64,000 nucleotides of DNA, from the NCBI GenBank assembly GCA_042140185.1, contig CP159477.1, positions 62,001 through 126,000 of the forward strand, written 5' to 3'. Below, in pieces: positions 1-11,881 of the stretch. The notes below the pieces were generated by a model, which did no database searches, was not told the DNA's origin, and was given only the letters and a program-made list of their open reading frames with translations. The translations under genes and the position numbers were made by a program. This stretch comes from JANSXG01 sp024743075 (GTDB lineage Bacteria; Planctomycetota; Phycisphaerae; Phycisphaerales; UBA1924). Numbering within the stretch: position 1 is the stretch's first letter; each line of letters opens with the position of its first letter.

Positions 1-98
1 GTCCCGAAGCCCTTCACGATCGACGGCACGTAGGCGTTCTCCATGGCGTTCAGCGCCGGGCGGGAGATGCGTTTGATGTCGTTCTCGGCAATCGGCAT
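1..98 (-). CDS. Partial hypothetical protein (N-terminal 32 residues only)
   Basis: An open frame starts at an ATG whose complement is at 96-98 and runs off the left edge. The visible start reads MPIAENDIKRISRPALNAME. The codon choice (C/G at third positions) matches neighbouring genes, which supports real coding. I do not recognise the family and no motif is visible in so short a piece. No clear Shine-Dalgarno sequence precedes the start. It diverges from the RdgC-like gene across about 200 bases in which I see nothing convincing. Confidence 0.4.
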   Translation of the reverse strand, partial: MPIAENDIKRISRPALNAMENAYVPSIVKGFG

Positions 99-305
99 GG
101 GACCCTGGACTCCGGTCTGGGGCGTGTGGTGGAGCGTCTGGCGTGAAGCATAGCGAACCGGCGCGCCCGCTTCTGCGCGGAATCGCGCTGGTTCGGGGAG
201 AACCTGTCGGCGGAAGGGGGCAAATCGGTGCCGGCGATACCCTCGCCGGATTCCGAGCCGGGCCCGAAGCCGGGCGACCGGGGACCTCTCAGTCAGGAGC
301 ACGCG

Positions 306-1660
306 ATGCCGTTTTCGTCAGGTGGAGTCAGTTTCAGTCGCCTGCTGGTCAATGCCGGCCCCGACACCCCGACCCGTACGCTCGGTCTGGAGCAGCTCGA
401 GGTGCTGAGCGAGCATCGGTTCGAGCAGACCGACCTCGGCATTCCGCTCGAAACCGAATCCGGCTGGACGACGGCGGTGCACCTGATGGACACCGCGTTC
501 GACTACGACAAAGTGGTCTATCAGGACGGATCGCTGGGGCTTTTCGGGCTGCGGATCGATACGAACAAGGTGCCGGCTGATGTGAAAAAGGCGGTCCGCA
601 CGCAGCACGAGATCGCCCTGGCCAAAGACAATCCCTCGGGGTTTCTCAGCAAGCGCCAGAAGACGGAGGCCAAGGAACTCGCCGAGCACGAGCTGCACGA
701 GCACCTGTCGGCCGGTCGGTATCGCAAGTCGAAGATGACTGAACTGCTCTGGGATGTGTCCGGGAAGACTGTTCTGACCGCAGGATCGGCGAACCGAACG
801 CTGGAAGTGCTGTCCGAGCGTTGGCGGGCGAGCTGGGGTGGCGGGCTTTCACCGGCCTCGGCCGGGTCGCTCGCGTACGCGTTCCTTTCGGCGAAGGGCC
901 TGAGCCGCGACTACGAGGACCTCCGCCCGTCCGCGTTCACCGCGCCGCCTCCGGCGCGGGGTCCCGGGCAGATGAGGCCGGCGAACCGGTGTTCGGCGAT
1001 GACCCGCTCACGCCGGAAGTGCCGTGGGCATCGGGCGGTCCGGAGCCGCGAGACTTTCTGGGCAACGAACTGCTCGTGTGGCTGTGGTACATGGTGGATC
1101 AGCACGAGGGATTGATCGAGCTGCGCGATGAGGGCGAGGGCACCAGCGAGATCGCGGTGCTGCTGGACCGGTCGCTGGAAATGGAGTGCGGCTGGGGGAT
1201 CAGCGGAAAGCAATCACTGCGGGACCACGCCGGGGGAACCGCGCCGATTCGGATGGCCGAAGCGGCGGACGCGCTGGCGACGGGCAAGTGGCCCCGCAAG
1301 GCCGGTCTGGTGCTGGCCGACGGTGCCGGAGCGGGGGACCAGTTCACGCTGACGCTTCAGGCGGACCGTTGGCTCGTCTCGGGAGCGAAATTGCCCCACA
1401 CCGAGCAGGAGTTCGAGACGGTGCGCGAACTCGGCGAGTGGCGGCTGGAGCAGATCGTGCGGCTCGATAGCCTTCTGCTCCGCCTGTTCCACACCTTCCT
1501 GGAGGTCCGCTGCTCGGATCGGTGGCCGACGATGCGTCAGAAGATCCGCGATTGGATCAAGGCGAACCGCAGGAGGCGGGCGGGCATCGGGACGCCGGCG
1601 CAAGTCGAGGCGAAGCCGTCCCCGGTTTCGGGTCCGGTTGAGGTCGACGCTTCTGCGTGA
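306..1660 (+). CDS. rdgC: RdgC-like recombination-associated protein, one apparent frameshift
   Basis: The start is the ATG at 306, preceded by a CAGGAG ribosome site at 295-300. The N-terminal half has the RdgC-family pattern: an LRIDTNKVP strand, then a charged Lys/Arg/Glu helix (KRQKTEAKELAEHELHEHL), then LLWD and a strand-turn-strand segment. The C-terminal half has FLGNELLVWLWYMVD, a segment I associate with RdgC-like proteins outside the proteobacteria. In E. coli, RdgC is a DNA-binding ring that limits RecA access; the role here is inferred only from family. The two halves lie in different frames. The switch falls near 953-957 (CCGGCGCGGGG), and one added G gives an unbroken 451-residue protein. 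No partner gene is nearby, and the gene stands alone before a lipoprotein gene. Confidence 0.7.
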
Positions 1661-1732
1661 ACGAAACCGCGCGGGTGCTCTTCCTATATACAGGGAAAAG
1701 CCGTCTGAACCCGGTTGAGGAGGAACCCGCGG

Positions 1733-2095
1733 ATGATCACGAAGAAGACGATCGCGATCGGCCTGTTGTCTCTGGCGACGCTTCCGATGAGCGGATGCCT
1801 GGTGTCCGGCTCCGGCTCGAGTCGCGTGACCGGAACGCCGGTCGAGGCGGTCACGCTTGAGACACTCCACGAACAGGCGATGACGCCCGAGCAGGTTGAG
1901 CAACTGCTGGGCCCGCCGACGCGGCGCACGACCATCGACGCTGGCGAGATCTACGCGTACGAGTGGGAAAAGCACCACAAGGGAAGTGCGTCGGTGTTTC
2001 TGCTGCTGGCGACCTCGAACAACCGCACCGAAAAGTCTGTTGCGTACGTGCAGTTTGAGGACGGGCGTGTCACCAAGACATGGGTCGCCAAGTAG
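1733..2095 (+). CDS. Small outer-membrane lipoprotein, SmpA/OmlA (BamE-like) fold
   Basis: This 120-residue product begins with a lipoprotein signal: a Lys pair, a hydrophobic core, then the lipobox LPMSGC, so the mature protein should start at a lipidated Cys near residue 20. The remainder contains MTPEQVEQLLGPPTRR followed by YAYEW, the classic SmpA/OmlA strand-helix signature (a 'pathway to GPP' helix, then an aromatic strand). BamE-type proteins support outer-membrane protein assembly, but many small lipoproteins share this fold, so a BamE role is not proven. The start at 1733 was chosen because GAGGAGG lies at 1718-1724; an upstream TTG overlaps that site. A TATACA hexamer at 1687-1692 could be a -10 box. 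Confidence 0.75.
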   Translation: MITKKTIAIGLLSLATLPMSGCLVSGSGSSRVTGTPVEAVTLETLHEQAMTPEQVEQLLGPPTRRTTIDAGEIYAYEWEKHHKGSASVFLLLATSNNRTEKSVAYVQFEDGRVTKTWVAK

Positions 2096-2104
2096 GGCCA
2101 CACA

Positions 2105-2562
2105 TCAGGCGAAGAGGGTTTGGGCCTCAAGGTCCAACAGGTATCGCTTGCGCTTGAGGCCGCCGGCGTAGCCGTGGAGCGTGCCGTCGGACGCGATGAC
2201 CCGGTGGCACGGGATGATGATCGCGATCGGGTTCGCGCCGTTGGCGGCACCGACGGCGCGGATCGCGTCGGGGTTGTCGATCTGGCGAGCGATCGAGGCG
2301 TACGAGCGTGTTTCACCAGGCGGGATGCTGAGCAGCGCGCCCAGACGCGCTGCTGGAATGGTGTGCCCTGGGGGGCGAGCGACAGTTCGAACCTGTCGAG
2401 TTCGCCGGCAAAGTACCGAGCGAGTTGGGTCTCGACGCGATCGAGGACATCGCAGGCGTCATCGTGATCGGGTTCGCCGTCGAAGCCCAAGGCGGTCAGC
2501 GAACCATCGTTCGATGTTGCGAGCATCGGGCCGAGCGGGCTGTCAATCGTTCGGACGGGCAT
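2105..2562 (-). CDS. ogt: Methylated-DNA--protein-cysteine methyltransferase, one apparent frameshift
   Basis: This is a direct-reversal DNA repair protein that transfers alkyl groups from O6-alkylguanine to its own Cys. The N-terminal frame reads through TPFQQRVWA. The C-terminal frame reads LLSIPPGETRSYASIA, then NPIAIIIPCHRVI with the catalytic Cys in PCHRV, then GYAGGLKRKRYLLDLE. The frames join at the CCC run at 2340-2342. Adding one G on the coding strand (GGGCGC to GGGGCGC) restores the canonical VWxALL motif and a 152-residue protein ending at 2105. The start codon lies 2 nt after the stop of the upstream short-chain dehydrogenase gene, so the two are probably co-transcribed. Confidence 0.85.
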
Positions 2563-2564
2563 GG

Positions 2565-3380
2565 TCAGACTTCCATCTCAGAGCCGAGGCGGGTCTGCAC
2601 GGCGCCGTCGTCGCCCTTTGAGATGAACAGGGTTCGACCGTTGTGTTCCTTGAACGCCCCGGTAACGCAGCCGGCGATGAGCTGTGCGACATCGTCGGGC
2701 TCGACGCAGACGGCTTCGGGGACGATGTCCGGGCTGAACAGCGAGCGGAGCATTGGGGTTTCGACGGCTCCGGGGGCGATGGCGTAGCCGCGGACGCCGA
2801 TTGCGGCGCCTTCCTTGGCGACCGAGCGCGCGTAGGAGTTGATCGCGGCTTTGCTGGCGGCGTAGGCGAAGAAGCCGGGGAACGGGTCGGCGGTACCGAG
2901 GGTTGAGACGCCGACGATCGTCGCGGGCGGCGATTCGCCGTCGTATTCGTCGTGGCGGGCCTTGAAGTAGGGCCAGGCGGCCTCGATCATCGCGCCGGGG
3001 CCGATGGCGTTCACATCGAACGTGTGCTGGACGGTGTCGATGCCGTTGGAGCCGATCGGTTTGAGCGGTGCGACGCCGGCGTTGAGGATCAGGTGGTCGA
3101 GGCGACCGAAACGCTCGATGGCGGCTTCGACGGCGTCGGACGACGCTTGGGCATCGGCCATGTCGGCGGAGATAACGGCGATTTCTGGGGCATCATCGCC
3201 CGGATGGGATTCGGCGATCTGCTGGGCGGCGCGTTCGAGCTTGGCTTCGTCGCGGGCGACGAGCACCAGGCGCATGCCGAGCGCGTGGAGCCGGAGGGCG
3301 GTGGCGAGGCCGATGCCGGAGCTTGCGCCGGTGATCAGGGCGACGGGGTGGAGCCAGGCGTCGGGGCGGTCGTTGGTCAC
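2565..3380 (-). CDS. Short-chain dehydrogenase/reductase (SDR family)
   Basis: A 271-residue classical SDR with a Rossmann fold. The nucleotide-binding TGASSGIG lies at about residues 17-24, NAG at about 100, and the catalytic pair in YAASK at about 175 with the Ser of VGVST upstream. After the active site comes the usual APGAVETPM segment that closes over the cofactor. The first cofactor loop (VARDEAKLERA, with Arg) suggests NADP preference, by family rule. The substrate cannot be told. The start is GTG at 3380, with AGGA about 8 nt upstream on the minus strand. The gene leads the pair with ogt. Confidence 0.85.
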   Translation of the reverse strand: MTNDRPDAWLHPVALITGASSGIGLATALRLHALGMRLVLVARDEAKLERAAQQIAESHPGDDAPEIAVISADMADAQASSDAVEAAIERFGRLDHLILNAGVAPLKPIGSNGIDTVQHTFDVNAIGPGAMIEAAWPYFKARHDEYDGESPPATIVGVSTLGTADPFPGFFAYAASKAAINSYARSVAKEGAAIGVRGYAIAPGAVETPMLRSLFSPDIVPEAVCVEPDDVAQLIAGCVTGAFKEHNGRTLFISKGDDGAVQTRLGSEMEV

Positions 3381-3454
3381 GGTTGGGTCCTGCGATCGTG
3401 TGATGAGGGTGCGGATGAGCGCGATCTTCGCACGCGTGGGATACCCTAGCCGCT

Positions 3455-5031
3455 ATGCAGGGCTCACATCATTTCTGGGATCGTTCGAAGGTGCTGGTGC
3501 TGGTTTCGCTCGTCGTCGTGCTGGGCGTACCCTTCGGGTTCGCGCTAACGCGCGACAACGTTGACACGCCGGCGAACGCCGAGCGACTGGTGATCGTGAC
3601 TCCTCACAACGAGCAGATCCGCTACGAGTTCGAGTCGGCGTTCTCGGATTGGCACGAGGCCGCGCACGGCACACCGGTAGCCATCGACTGGCGACAGCCG
3701 GGCGGCACGAGCGAGATCCGCAAGCAACTCACTTCGCAGTACACGGCGGCGATCCGCGATGGCGTGATCAAGCCAGATGGTTCGCTGCAGCCTGGTCAGA
3801 ACATGACGTACGACCTGATGTTCGGCGGCGGGTCGTACGAGCACGACCAGTTGAAGCGCGGGGTGACGGTTCAGGTGAACGGTCGGGAAGTCGCGCTGCC
3901 GATGAGCGTGCCGGTTTCGATCGAGGAATCGGAACTCGCGGCCATCTACGGCGAGAACTCGATCGGTTCGGGCTACCTGTACGATCCGGAGCGTTTCTGG
4001 GTGGGCACGGTGCTTTCGGGCTTCGGCATCATCTTCAACCGCGACACGCTGGCGAAACTCCAGATCGATGAGCCTCGGACGTGGGGCGACCTGACCGACC
4101 CGCGTCTGACCGGCTGGCTGGCATTGGCGGACCCGCGGATGTCCGGTTCGGTGACGACGACCTACGACTCGATTCTGATCCGCTACGGCTGGGACGAGGG
4201 CTGGCGGATTCTGCAGTCGATCAGCGCGAACGCGCGGTACTTTTCGAACAGCGCGAGCAAGATCCCGGTGGACGTGAGCCAGGGCGAGGCGGCGGCGGGT
4301 GTCGCGATCGATTTCTACGGGCGGTACCAGTCGCAGGCGGTCATGAAGGATGGCGAGACGCCGGAGACGACACGCGTCGGCTACATCGATCCGCCCGGTG
4401 CGACGTACATCGATGCGGACCCGATCTCGAAGTTGCGCAGCGCACGAATCCGGAGATCGCGGACCGGTTCATCCGGTTCGTGCTGTCGGAGGCGGGGCAG
4501 GCGCTGTGGCAGATCCCCGTCGGCGAGGAGGGCGAGGGCTTCGGGCCGGTCCAGTACGAGTTGCGTCGCATGCCGGCGGTGCGCTCGCTGTACGAGGCGT
4601 ACGGCGATCGTTTCGTGGATGCGGGGATCGACCCGTTCACGACGGCGATGGACACTTCCTCTCGGGGCTGGCGCTCGGCGGTGGCGCCGCTGATGTCGGC
4701 GTTCGGAGCGGATATCCACCAGGACCAGGTGCGAGCGTGGAGCGCGCTCAATGCGGTTCGAGTGGCGGTGCGTGAGGGCGACGCGACCGAGGCGGAGTAC
4801 GAGGAACTTCGGAACTTGTTCTTCGCGTTTCCGATGCACCAGTTCCCAGCGGACTTTCCGGATCCGGAATTGGCCGGGAATCGACTGCTGCTGAACGCCG
4901 AGAATTATCGGACCATACGGCGGGACTGGGCTGGCAGTCGGCCGCGTCAGGAGACGCAGATCGCGTACACCACCCACTTCAGGCGGAATTACGCCGAAAT
5001 CGTGCGTTTGGCGGAGCAGATGCTCCCGTAA
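3455..5031 (+). CDS. ABC-type extracellular solute-binding protein (iron/AfuA-like), one apparent frameshift
   Basis: An uncleaved or weakly cleaved signal anchor (hydrophobic residues about 12-32) is followed by LVIVTPHNEQIRYEFESAF, the opening strand typical of family-1 binding proteins for ferric iron and related ligands. Further on, FGIIFNRDTL and PRTWGDLTDPRL are the standard hinge and second-lobe motifs. The C-terminal part, TNPEIADRFIRFVLSEAGQALW, is in another frame. The switch is near 4439-4443, and adding one base restores a 525-residue product. No permease or ATPase gene is adjacent, so the transporter partner is unknown. There is no Shine-Dalgarno sequence; TACCCT at 3442-3447 ends 7 nt before the ATG, suggesting a leaderless message. 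The ligand is inferred from overall resemblance only. Confidence 0.75.
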
Positions 5032-5179
5032 AACGCTTTACTTCTCTGACGCGTAGAATGACGCGTCTCCCCGCGAGCCCGATCGCCCGATGACAAGGGC
5101 GGCGATCATTCCAGCCCCGACAGGACGCCGATACGTGTCGAGTACAGCGTTTTCACCTTCTCCCGAAGCGGCCGTTCAC

Positions 5180-6720
5180 ATGATCCCGACCAACACCGAC
5201 GGTACCGGTCCGTGGCGTCCGCCGCTGACCAAGATCCTCGCGACCGTCGGGCCGGCCATGGCTCATCCGGACATCATCGAGAAGATGATCCAGAACGGCG
5301 CGAGCCTGTTCCGGCTCAACTTCTCGCACGGCAGTTTCGAAGAGCACAAGGTCCGGCTGGACATGATCCGCATGGTCGCGGAATCGCTCGATACGCCGGT
5401 CGCGGTGCTCGGTGACCTGTGCGGACCGAAGATCCGCGTGGTCAAGACTCCGGATGCGGGCATTCGGCTGCGTCCGGGTCAGGACGTGGTCATCCAACCG
5501 GATATCGATGTCTGCGTCGATGGCGAGGTTCCGGTGCTCGGGGCGACCTACGCGAATGTCGCGACGGAGGTCGAGCCGGGGCACCGCGTGCTGATTAACG
5601 ACGGCCAGATCCGCATGTTGTGCGTGGAAGTCGGGACCGGCGCGAATCGGCACGCGGTCTGTCGCGTGACGGTCGGCGGGATGGTGACTACGGGCAAGGG
5701 CATCAACCTGCCGGATTCGGACCTGACCATCCCGGCGTTGACCGACCACGACTGGGCCTGCGTGGACTGGGCGGTGGAGCAGGAGCTGGATTTTCTTGCG
5801 ATGAGTTTCGTGCGCCACGGCGAGGAGGTGCAGCGGCTGCGCAATGCGCTGCATCGCATCTGCACGTTCGAGCGCTGCGGCACCGGGCTCTCGGGAGCGA
5901 GCGCAAGGCGACGATCCCGATCATCGCCAAGATCGAGACCCCTCAGGCGGTTGTGAACATCGACAGCATCATCGAGGTGGCCGACGGCATCATGGTCGCA
6001 CGCGGCGATCTGGGCGTGGAGATGGATATCGCGACGGTCCCGGTCACGCAGAAGCGACTGGTGCGCAAGGCGCACGAGTGGGGTAAGCCGTGCATCGTGG
6101 CGACGCAGATGCTCGAGTCGATGATCAACTCGGCCTCGGCGACGCGGGCCGAGGTGTCGGACGTGGCCAACGCGGTGCTCGACGGCGCGGACGCGGTCAT
6201 GCTTTCGGCGGAAACTGCCATCGGTCGCTACCCGCACCTGGCGGTCGAGACGATGCGCAGGATCGCGGTCGTGACCGAGCAGTCGCTGCGCGAAGAGAAG
6301 ATTCTGCCCAACCCGCCCAAGCGTGCTCAGGAACTGAGGCAGATGATCCCTGCGCTCGCGCACGGGGCGTGGCACATGGCCAACGACATCGGGGCGGAAC
6401 TGATCGTGGTCTGGAGCCAGCGCGGCGGCGGAGCGCGGTACCTGTCGCGGAACAACTTCCGCGTGCCGATCGTGGCGTTCAGCAGCGACCCGAAAGCGGT
6501 GCGCCGGATGACCATGCTTTACGGCGTCTATCCGCTGCTCGTGAAGAAGGTCCCCGAGCACCGGTCAGACTTTGCCAAGATGGTGGACACGATCGTGCTC
6601 GAGCGCGGCCTCGTGCAGCGTGGACAGCCGCTGGTGCTCCTGGGCGGCAAGCCGCTGGATGTGCCGGGCTCGCTCAACACCGTGGCGGTTCGCTACGCGG
6701 GCGATCTGATGACCGGCTGA
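5180..6720 (+). CDS. pyk: Pyruvate kinase, one apparent frameshift
   Basis: This enzyme catalyses the last step of glycolysis, phosphoenolpyruvate plus ADP to pyruvate plus ATP. Visible family motifs in order: TKILATVGPA, FRLNFSHGSFEEHK, LGDLCGPKIRV, TGKGINLPD, LTDHDWACVDWAV, MSFVRHGEEV, then in a second frame IPIIAKIETPQAVVNIDSI, DGIMVARGDLGVEM and the phosphate site SAETAIGRYP. The frame break lies between about 5886 and 5904; one added base gives a 513-residue protein. Loss of function in a core glycolytic gene is improbable, so I read this as a sequence error. The start is uncertain: ATG 5180 gives a family-like N-terminus, but the frame is open to 5090 and neither start has a good ribosome site. 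Confidence 0.9.
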
Positions 6721-6797
6721 TCGAGTCTGACGATTGTTCGTCTGCCCGCGCATCGACCTCGGCGGCACCGGTTCAGCTTCCATCCTACTGTTCCCCC

Positions 6798-8156
<1,359 letters not shown>

Positions 8157-8160
8157 GGGC

Positions 8161-9591
8161 TCAGATCGCCCGTTTCTCACCCGAACGAATCGGCTCGATC
8201 GATTCCGGTCTCAGTTCTTCGGGTCGGGTCGCGGTGCGCGGGCTGATCTCGAGCACGCAATCCGATGACCCATCCGACTTCCGTGGGACCTTCACGCCAC
8301 GGGCGTCCAGCCATGACGCGGCGCGTTCGGTCTGGATCCGCGCCGACGACTCGGGCGAGTCGTTGCCTTCAGCGTTCTTGATCGGCGCGAATTCGTCGGT
8401 GCGTTCGACCTCGTAGACGATCGAATTCCGGCAGAGCGGGATGGCGTCGAACACGAACATCTCGAGCTTGACGGCGTTCGGCTCGCTCGGATCGACCGAC
8501 TGACCGGTTTCCGGGTCGATGCACGGCACCTTCTTCTCTGCGCGGTGGTAGGGGAGCGACAGGTCGCCGGAGGTGACGCGCTCGACGAAGGATCGAGACA
8601 GCATGTGCAGCGCAATGTTGCCGGCGCGGAGGGTGAGCGTGCCGTCGGGGTTGCGCTGGGCTGCGGTAGCCTCGGGCAGGTCGGAGTACTCGATGACGCC
8701 GGGCTTGCCGTCGATGGTGCAGACCACGCCGACTTTTTCGCCGGGCTCGGTCTTGGCGACGACCTTGGTGGACATCTCGCCAGAGGAGTCGGGGGCGGCG
8801 GCGTGCAGGCCGATGAATACCGGGTCGACGACGCGCGCCAGCGGGTTGTCGATCTGGACGTAACTGATGTGCTCGACGCCGCGGCGCTTCATGTCCTCGA
8901 GCGCGCCGAATGCGCGAGAGCGCGGAGCGAGCCGCCATGCCCATCGGGGTTGGTGGCGACCGTGCCCTTGCTCGCGAGCAGGATCTTGCCAGTGGCCATG
9001 TCGAAGGACGGCAGGACGCCCTGCGCGAAGAACATGATGTTGTCCGGCGAGAGCCCGAAGTGGTCGTGCTGCTTGAAGAACGCGACGGTCGCTTCGTGGT
9101 TCAGCGGGCTGGTCATGATGTACCACGGCACGGTCGCGCCGTAGCGGTCCTGCGCGGAGTGGATCCAGTCGGCGAGGCACGCGAAGAGCGGCTTGCCGGT
9201 GACCGCGCCGCCGGGGTAACACCCCTTCGGCCCGTCGTAGCCGAGTCGCGAGCCCTGACCGCCGGCCACGGTGAAGGCCGCGACTTTGCCCTCGCGCAGC
9301 AGTTGCTCTCCGGCGGAACGGAATGTCTCGATGTCCCAGTCGCCGCCACGCATGTAGCCGGGCGGCGGCGCGATGGTCGCGCTGCCGGGGTCGAAGGACG
9401 GTTTGCTGTGTACGTACTCACGGACGAGCGCCGGGACGCTCTCAAGATCCAGCGCTGCGATCTGCGCAGAGGGCCTCGAGTTCTGCGGGCGCCAGGTCGT
9501 CGGCGAATCGCAGAAGGTGACCCTGCCGGATCTCCGACAGGCGAACTCGGAGGTCTTCGAGTTTTGGTGTCGCGCTCGTGGTGCCGGGCAT
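8161..9591 (-). CDS. UTP--sugar-1-phosphate uridylyltransferase (UDPGP family), two apparent frameshifts
   Basis: This enzyme makes UDP-glucose or UDP-N-acetylhexosamine from UTP and the sugar phosphate. The UDPGP-family signature VAGGQGSRLGYDGPKG is clear, followed by ADWI, IMTSPLNHEATVAFF, LSPDNIMFFAQG and, in a later frame, ALEDMKRRGVEHISYVQIDNPL. Two breaks are seen. At 8903-8907 one missing G (coding strand GGGCGC read as GGCGC) joins GGSLRALAHS to GALEDM. At 9464-9468 two missing bases (TGGGCGC read as TGCGC) join EALW to AQIAALDLE; one extra base is a less likely alternative. Repaired, the product is 477 residues, the usual family length. Active-site sequence cannot separate the glucose from the GlcNAc form. 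PhoU lies 12 nt upstream, probably in the same transcript. Confidence 0.85.
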
Positions 9592-9603
9592 GCTCACCGC
9601 CTC

Positions 9604-10350
9604 TCACTTCTCGTCGTCGAAGTCCGGTTCGGACGGTTCGGTCCAGTGTTCGTCGGTGTGACGCACGATCTTGCCGGTTTCCACGTAGATCACCTGCTCG
9701 GCGACGTTCGTGGAATGGTCGGCCATGCGGGCGATCGCCGCGGCGACTCTGTTGAGCGCGAACGCGTACTCGGCCGAGCGGTTGCCGCTGGCGAGTTCTT
9801 CTTCGTTCTCGCGGAGGATCGCGTCGCGGAACGCCTCGGTCGCGTCATCGGAGGTGAGCACGAGCCGTGCGGCGTCGGTGTCCATCTGGTCGAGCGACAT
9901 GATCGAGTGCTCGATCATGCCGACGACGCTGTTGGCCATCACGCGGAAGCGCCGTGGCGGATCGCCGGGGAGTTTGAGCCACGCGCCCATGCGCGTCACC
10001 ATCGCGACGGCGAGATCGGCGATGCGCTCAAACTCGTTGTTCACCTTGACGATCGTCAGGATCATGCGGATCTGGTAGGCACTGAGCGGGGGCTCGGCGT
10101 TCGCACCGCCGGCGGCACAGAGCTGCATGGACTCGGTGAGCAGCGCGACCGCGGCCCGCTCGAGCTGGATGTCGACGCGGTCGACGATCTCGTCCTCATC
10201 GACGACCTTCTTCGCGAGCGAACCGTCCTTCTCAAAGATGGACTGAACCGCGGCTTCGACGATCCGTTGAACATGCCGGCCCTGATCGACAAGGTCACTT
10301 TTTAGCTGGACCAGTCGATCTCCGAGCGGTCCGTGGCGCAGTTCTGGCAC
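9604..10350 (-). CDS. phoU: PhoU family phosphate-signalling protein
   Basis: A 248-residue, all-helical protein with the two PhoU repeats. Each repeat carries its metal-binding motif: NNEFERIADLA in the first, at about residues 103-113, and the related ARMADHSTNVAE near residue 210 in the second. PhoU proteins link the Pst phosphate transporter to the PhoR kinase and damp the response when phosphate is plentiful. No pst or phoR/phoB genes are in the window; the neighbour downstream is the uridylyltransferase gene. The start is GTG at 10350, preceded on the minus strand by GGAGGAAA at good spacing. It diverges from the enolase gene. Confidence 0.88.
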   Translation of the reverse strand: MPELRHGPLGDRLVQLKSDLVDQGRHVQRIVEAAVQSIFEKDGSLAKKVVDEDEIVDRVDIQLERAAVALLTESMQLCAAGGANAEPPLSAYQIRMILTIVKVNNEFERIADLAVAMVTRMGAWLKLPGDPPRRFRVMANSVVGMIEHSIMSLDQMDTDAARLVLTSDDATEAFRDAILRENEEELASGNRSAEYAFALNRVAAAIARMADHSTNVAEQVIYVETGKIVRHTDEHWTEPSEPDFDDEK

Positions 10351-10507
10351 GCGGTTTCCTCCGACTCAGGTGCGGGCGGTCACTGTAGCGTATGACCGCG
10401 GATTGTGGGCCGGAAACGGCGACGATGAACTGTCGCTGGCGGTATCATCCGGGCGCATTCAGCGCTCTCACCGCCTCCAATCCAAGCATACTTCCGGAGC
10501 ATCCACC

Positions 10508-11809
10508 ATGCCCTTCGATATCGAAGCCGTCCACGCCCGTCAGATTCTCGATTCACGCGGCAATCCGACCGTCGAGGTGGAAGTCGCGCTCTCCGGTGGC
10601 GCGATCGGTCGGGCCGGCGTCCCGTCCGGTGCATCGACCGGCGAGAACGAGGCCGTCGAGCTCCGCGATGGGAGGAAGGACTTCTTCGTCGGCAAGTCGG
10701 TCCTGAAGGCCGTCGAGAACGTGAACGATGTGATCGCTCCCGAACTGTTCGGGTTCGATGCCCGCGATCAGGAAGAGATCGATCGACTCATGATCGACAT
10801 TGATGGCACCTCGAACAAGGGCAAGCTCGGTGCGAACGCGATTCTGGGTGTGTCGATGGCGGTCGCGCACGCCGCGGCCGAAGGGATGGGCCTCCCGCTG
10901 TTCCGCTACCTCGGCGGGACCGGCGCGAAGACTCTGCCGGTGCCGATGCTCAACATCCTCAACGGCGGCAAGCACGCCGATAATACGGTTGATTTCCAGG
11001 AGTTCATGATCCAGCCGTGGGGCTTTGACACCTTCCACGAGGGCCTCCGCGCCGGCGTCGAGATCTACCACACGCTGAAGGGGGTGCTGAAGTCCAAGGG
11101 GATGTCGACCGCGATCGGCGATGAGGGCGGCTTCGCGCCGGACCTCAAGGACAACGAGGACGCGCTGAAGGTCATCGAAGAGGCGGTCGACAAGGCCGGG
11201 TACTCCTGGGGCGAGCAGATCTTCGTCGCTCTCGACCCGGCCATGAGCGAACTCTGGAACGAGGCCGAAAAGGACGGCAAGCAGGGCTACAAGTTCTTCA
11301 GTTCTTCGCAGGAGATCCTGTCGAGCGAAGACATCGTGTCGCTCTGGTCCGAGTGGTGCTCGAAGTACCCGATCCGCTCGATCGAGGACGGTCTGGCGGA
11401 GAACGACTGGCCCGGGTGGGCGAGCCTGACGGCGAAGCTCGGCGAGCAGGTGCAACTCGTGGGCGACGACCTGTTCGTCACGAACAAGGAGTTTGTGGCT
11501 CGCGGCATCCGCGAGAAGTCCGCGAACGCGGTGCTTGTGAAGGTGAACCAGATCGGATCGCTGAGCGAGACCTTCGAGACGGTGAATCTGGCCCAGCGAA
11601 ACGGCTTCAACTGCGTGCTGAGCCATCGCTCAGGCGAGACGGAGGACGCGACGATCGCCGACATCGCGGTCGCGACCAACTGCGGCCAGATTAAGACCGG
11701 TGCCCCGGCGCGAAGCGACCGGAACGCCAAGTACAACCAGCTCATCCGCATCGCGGAGGATCTCGGCGACAACGCGGTCTACGGGTCTTCTACTTGGAAC
11801 AAGGGCTGA
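10508..11809 (+). CDS. eno: Enolase
   Basis: A glycolytic enzyme converting 2-phosphoglycerate to phosphoenolpyruvate. The 433-residue product is full length and intact. Motifs: the N-terminal ARQILDSRGNPTVEVEV, the mobile-loop GVPSGASTGENEA, LPVPMLNILNGGKHADN, the metal-binding SIEDGL region, the catalytic VKVNQIGSL, and SHRSGETED followed by GQIKTGAPARSDR. The ATG at 10508 has GGAG at 10496-10499; the frame is open upstream, but that part does not look like enolase. A rho-independent terminator follows at 11859-11881. A TATCAT hexamer at 10443-10448 could be a -10 box. Confidence 0.97.
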   Translation: MPFDIEAVHARQILDSRGNPTVEVEVALSGGAIGRAGVPSGASTGENEAVELRDGRKDFFVGKSVLKAVENVNDVIAPELFGFDARDQEEIDRLMIDIDGTSNKGKLGANAILGVSMAVAHAAAEGMGLPLFRYLGGTGAKTLPVPMLNILNGGKHADNTVDFQEFMIQPWGFDTFHEGLRAGVEIYHTLKGVLKSKGMSTAIGDEGGFAPDLKDNEDALKVIEEAVDKAGYSWGEQIFVALDPAMSELWNEAEKDGKQGYKFFSSSQEILSSEDIVSLWSEWCSKYPIRSIEDGLAENDWPGWASLTAKLGEQVQLVGDDLFVTNKEFVARGIREKSANAVLVKVNQIGSLSETFETVNLAQRNGFNCVLSHRSGETEDATIADIAVATNCGQIKTGAPARSDRNAKYNQLIRIAEDLGDNAVYGSSTWNKG

Positions 11810-11858
11810 CCCGGAGAGCGGGCCGGGACGTCCGGTAACCTCAAGATGGCAATGCGGC

Positions 11859-11881
11859 AAAAAAGCCGCATTCGGCTTTTT
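11859..11881 (+). terminator. Rho-independent terminator of the enolase gene
   Basis: A perfect stem AAAAGCCG / CGGCTTTT with a CATT loop lies at 11861-11880, and the flanking A and T extend it. The T-run follows directly. It starts about 50 nt after the enolase stop codon. The symmetry means it could also act on the opposite strand. Confidence 0.8.

Noticed and set aside
6090..6797. N-terminal extension of the CinA frame into pyruvate kinase
   Set aside because: The frame is open by chance; CinA homology starts at the ATG at 6798 and the upstream part overlaps pyruvate kinase.
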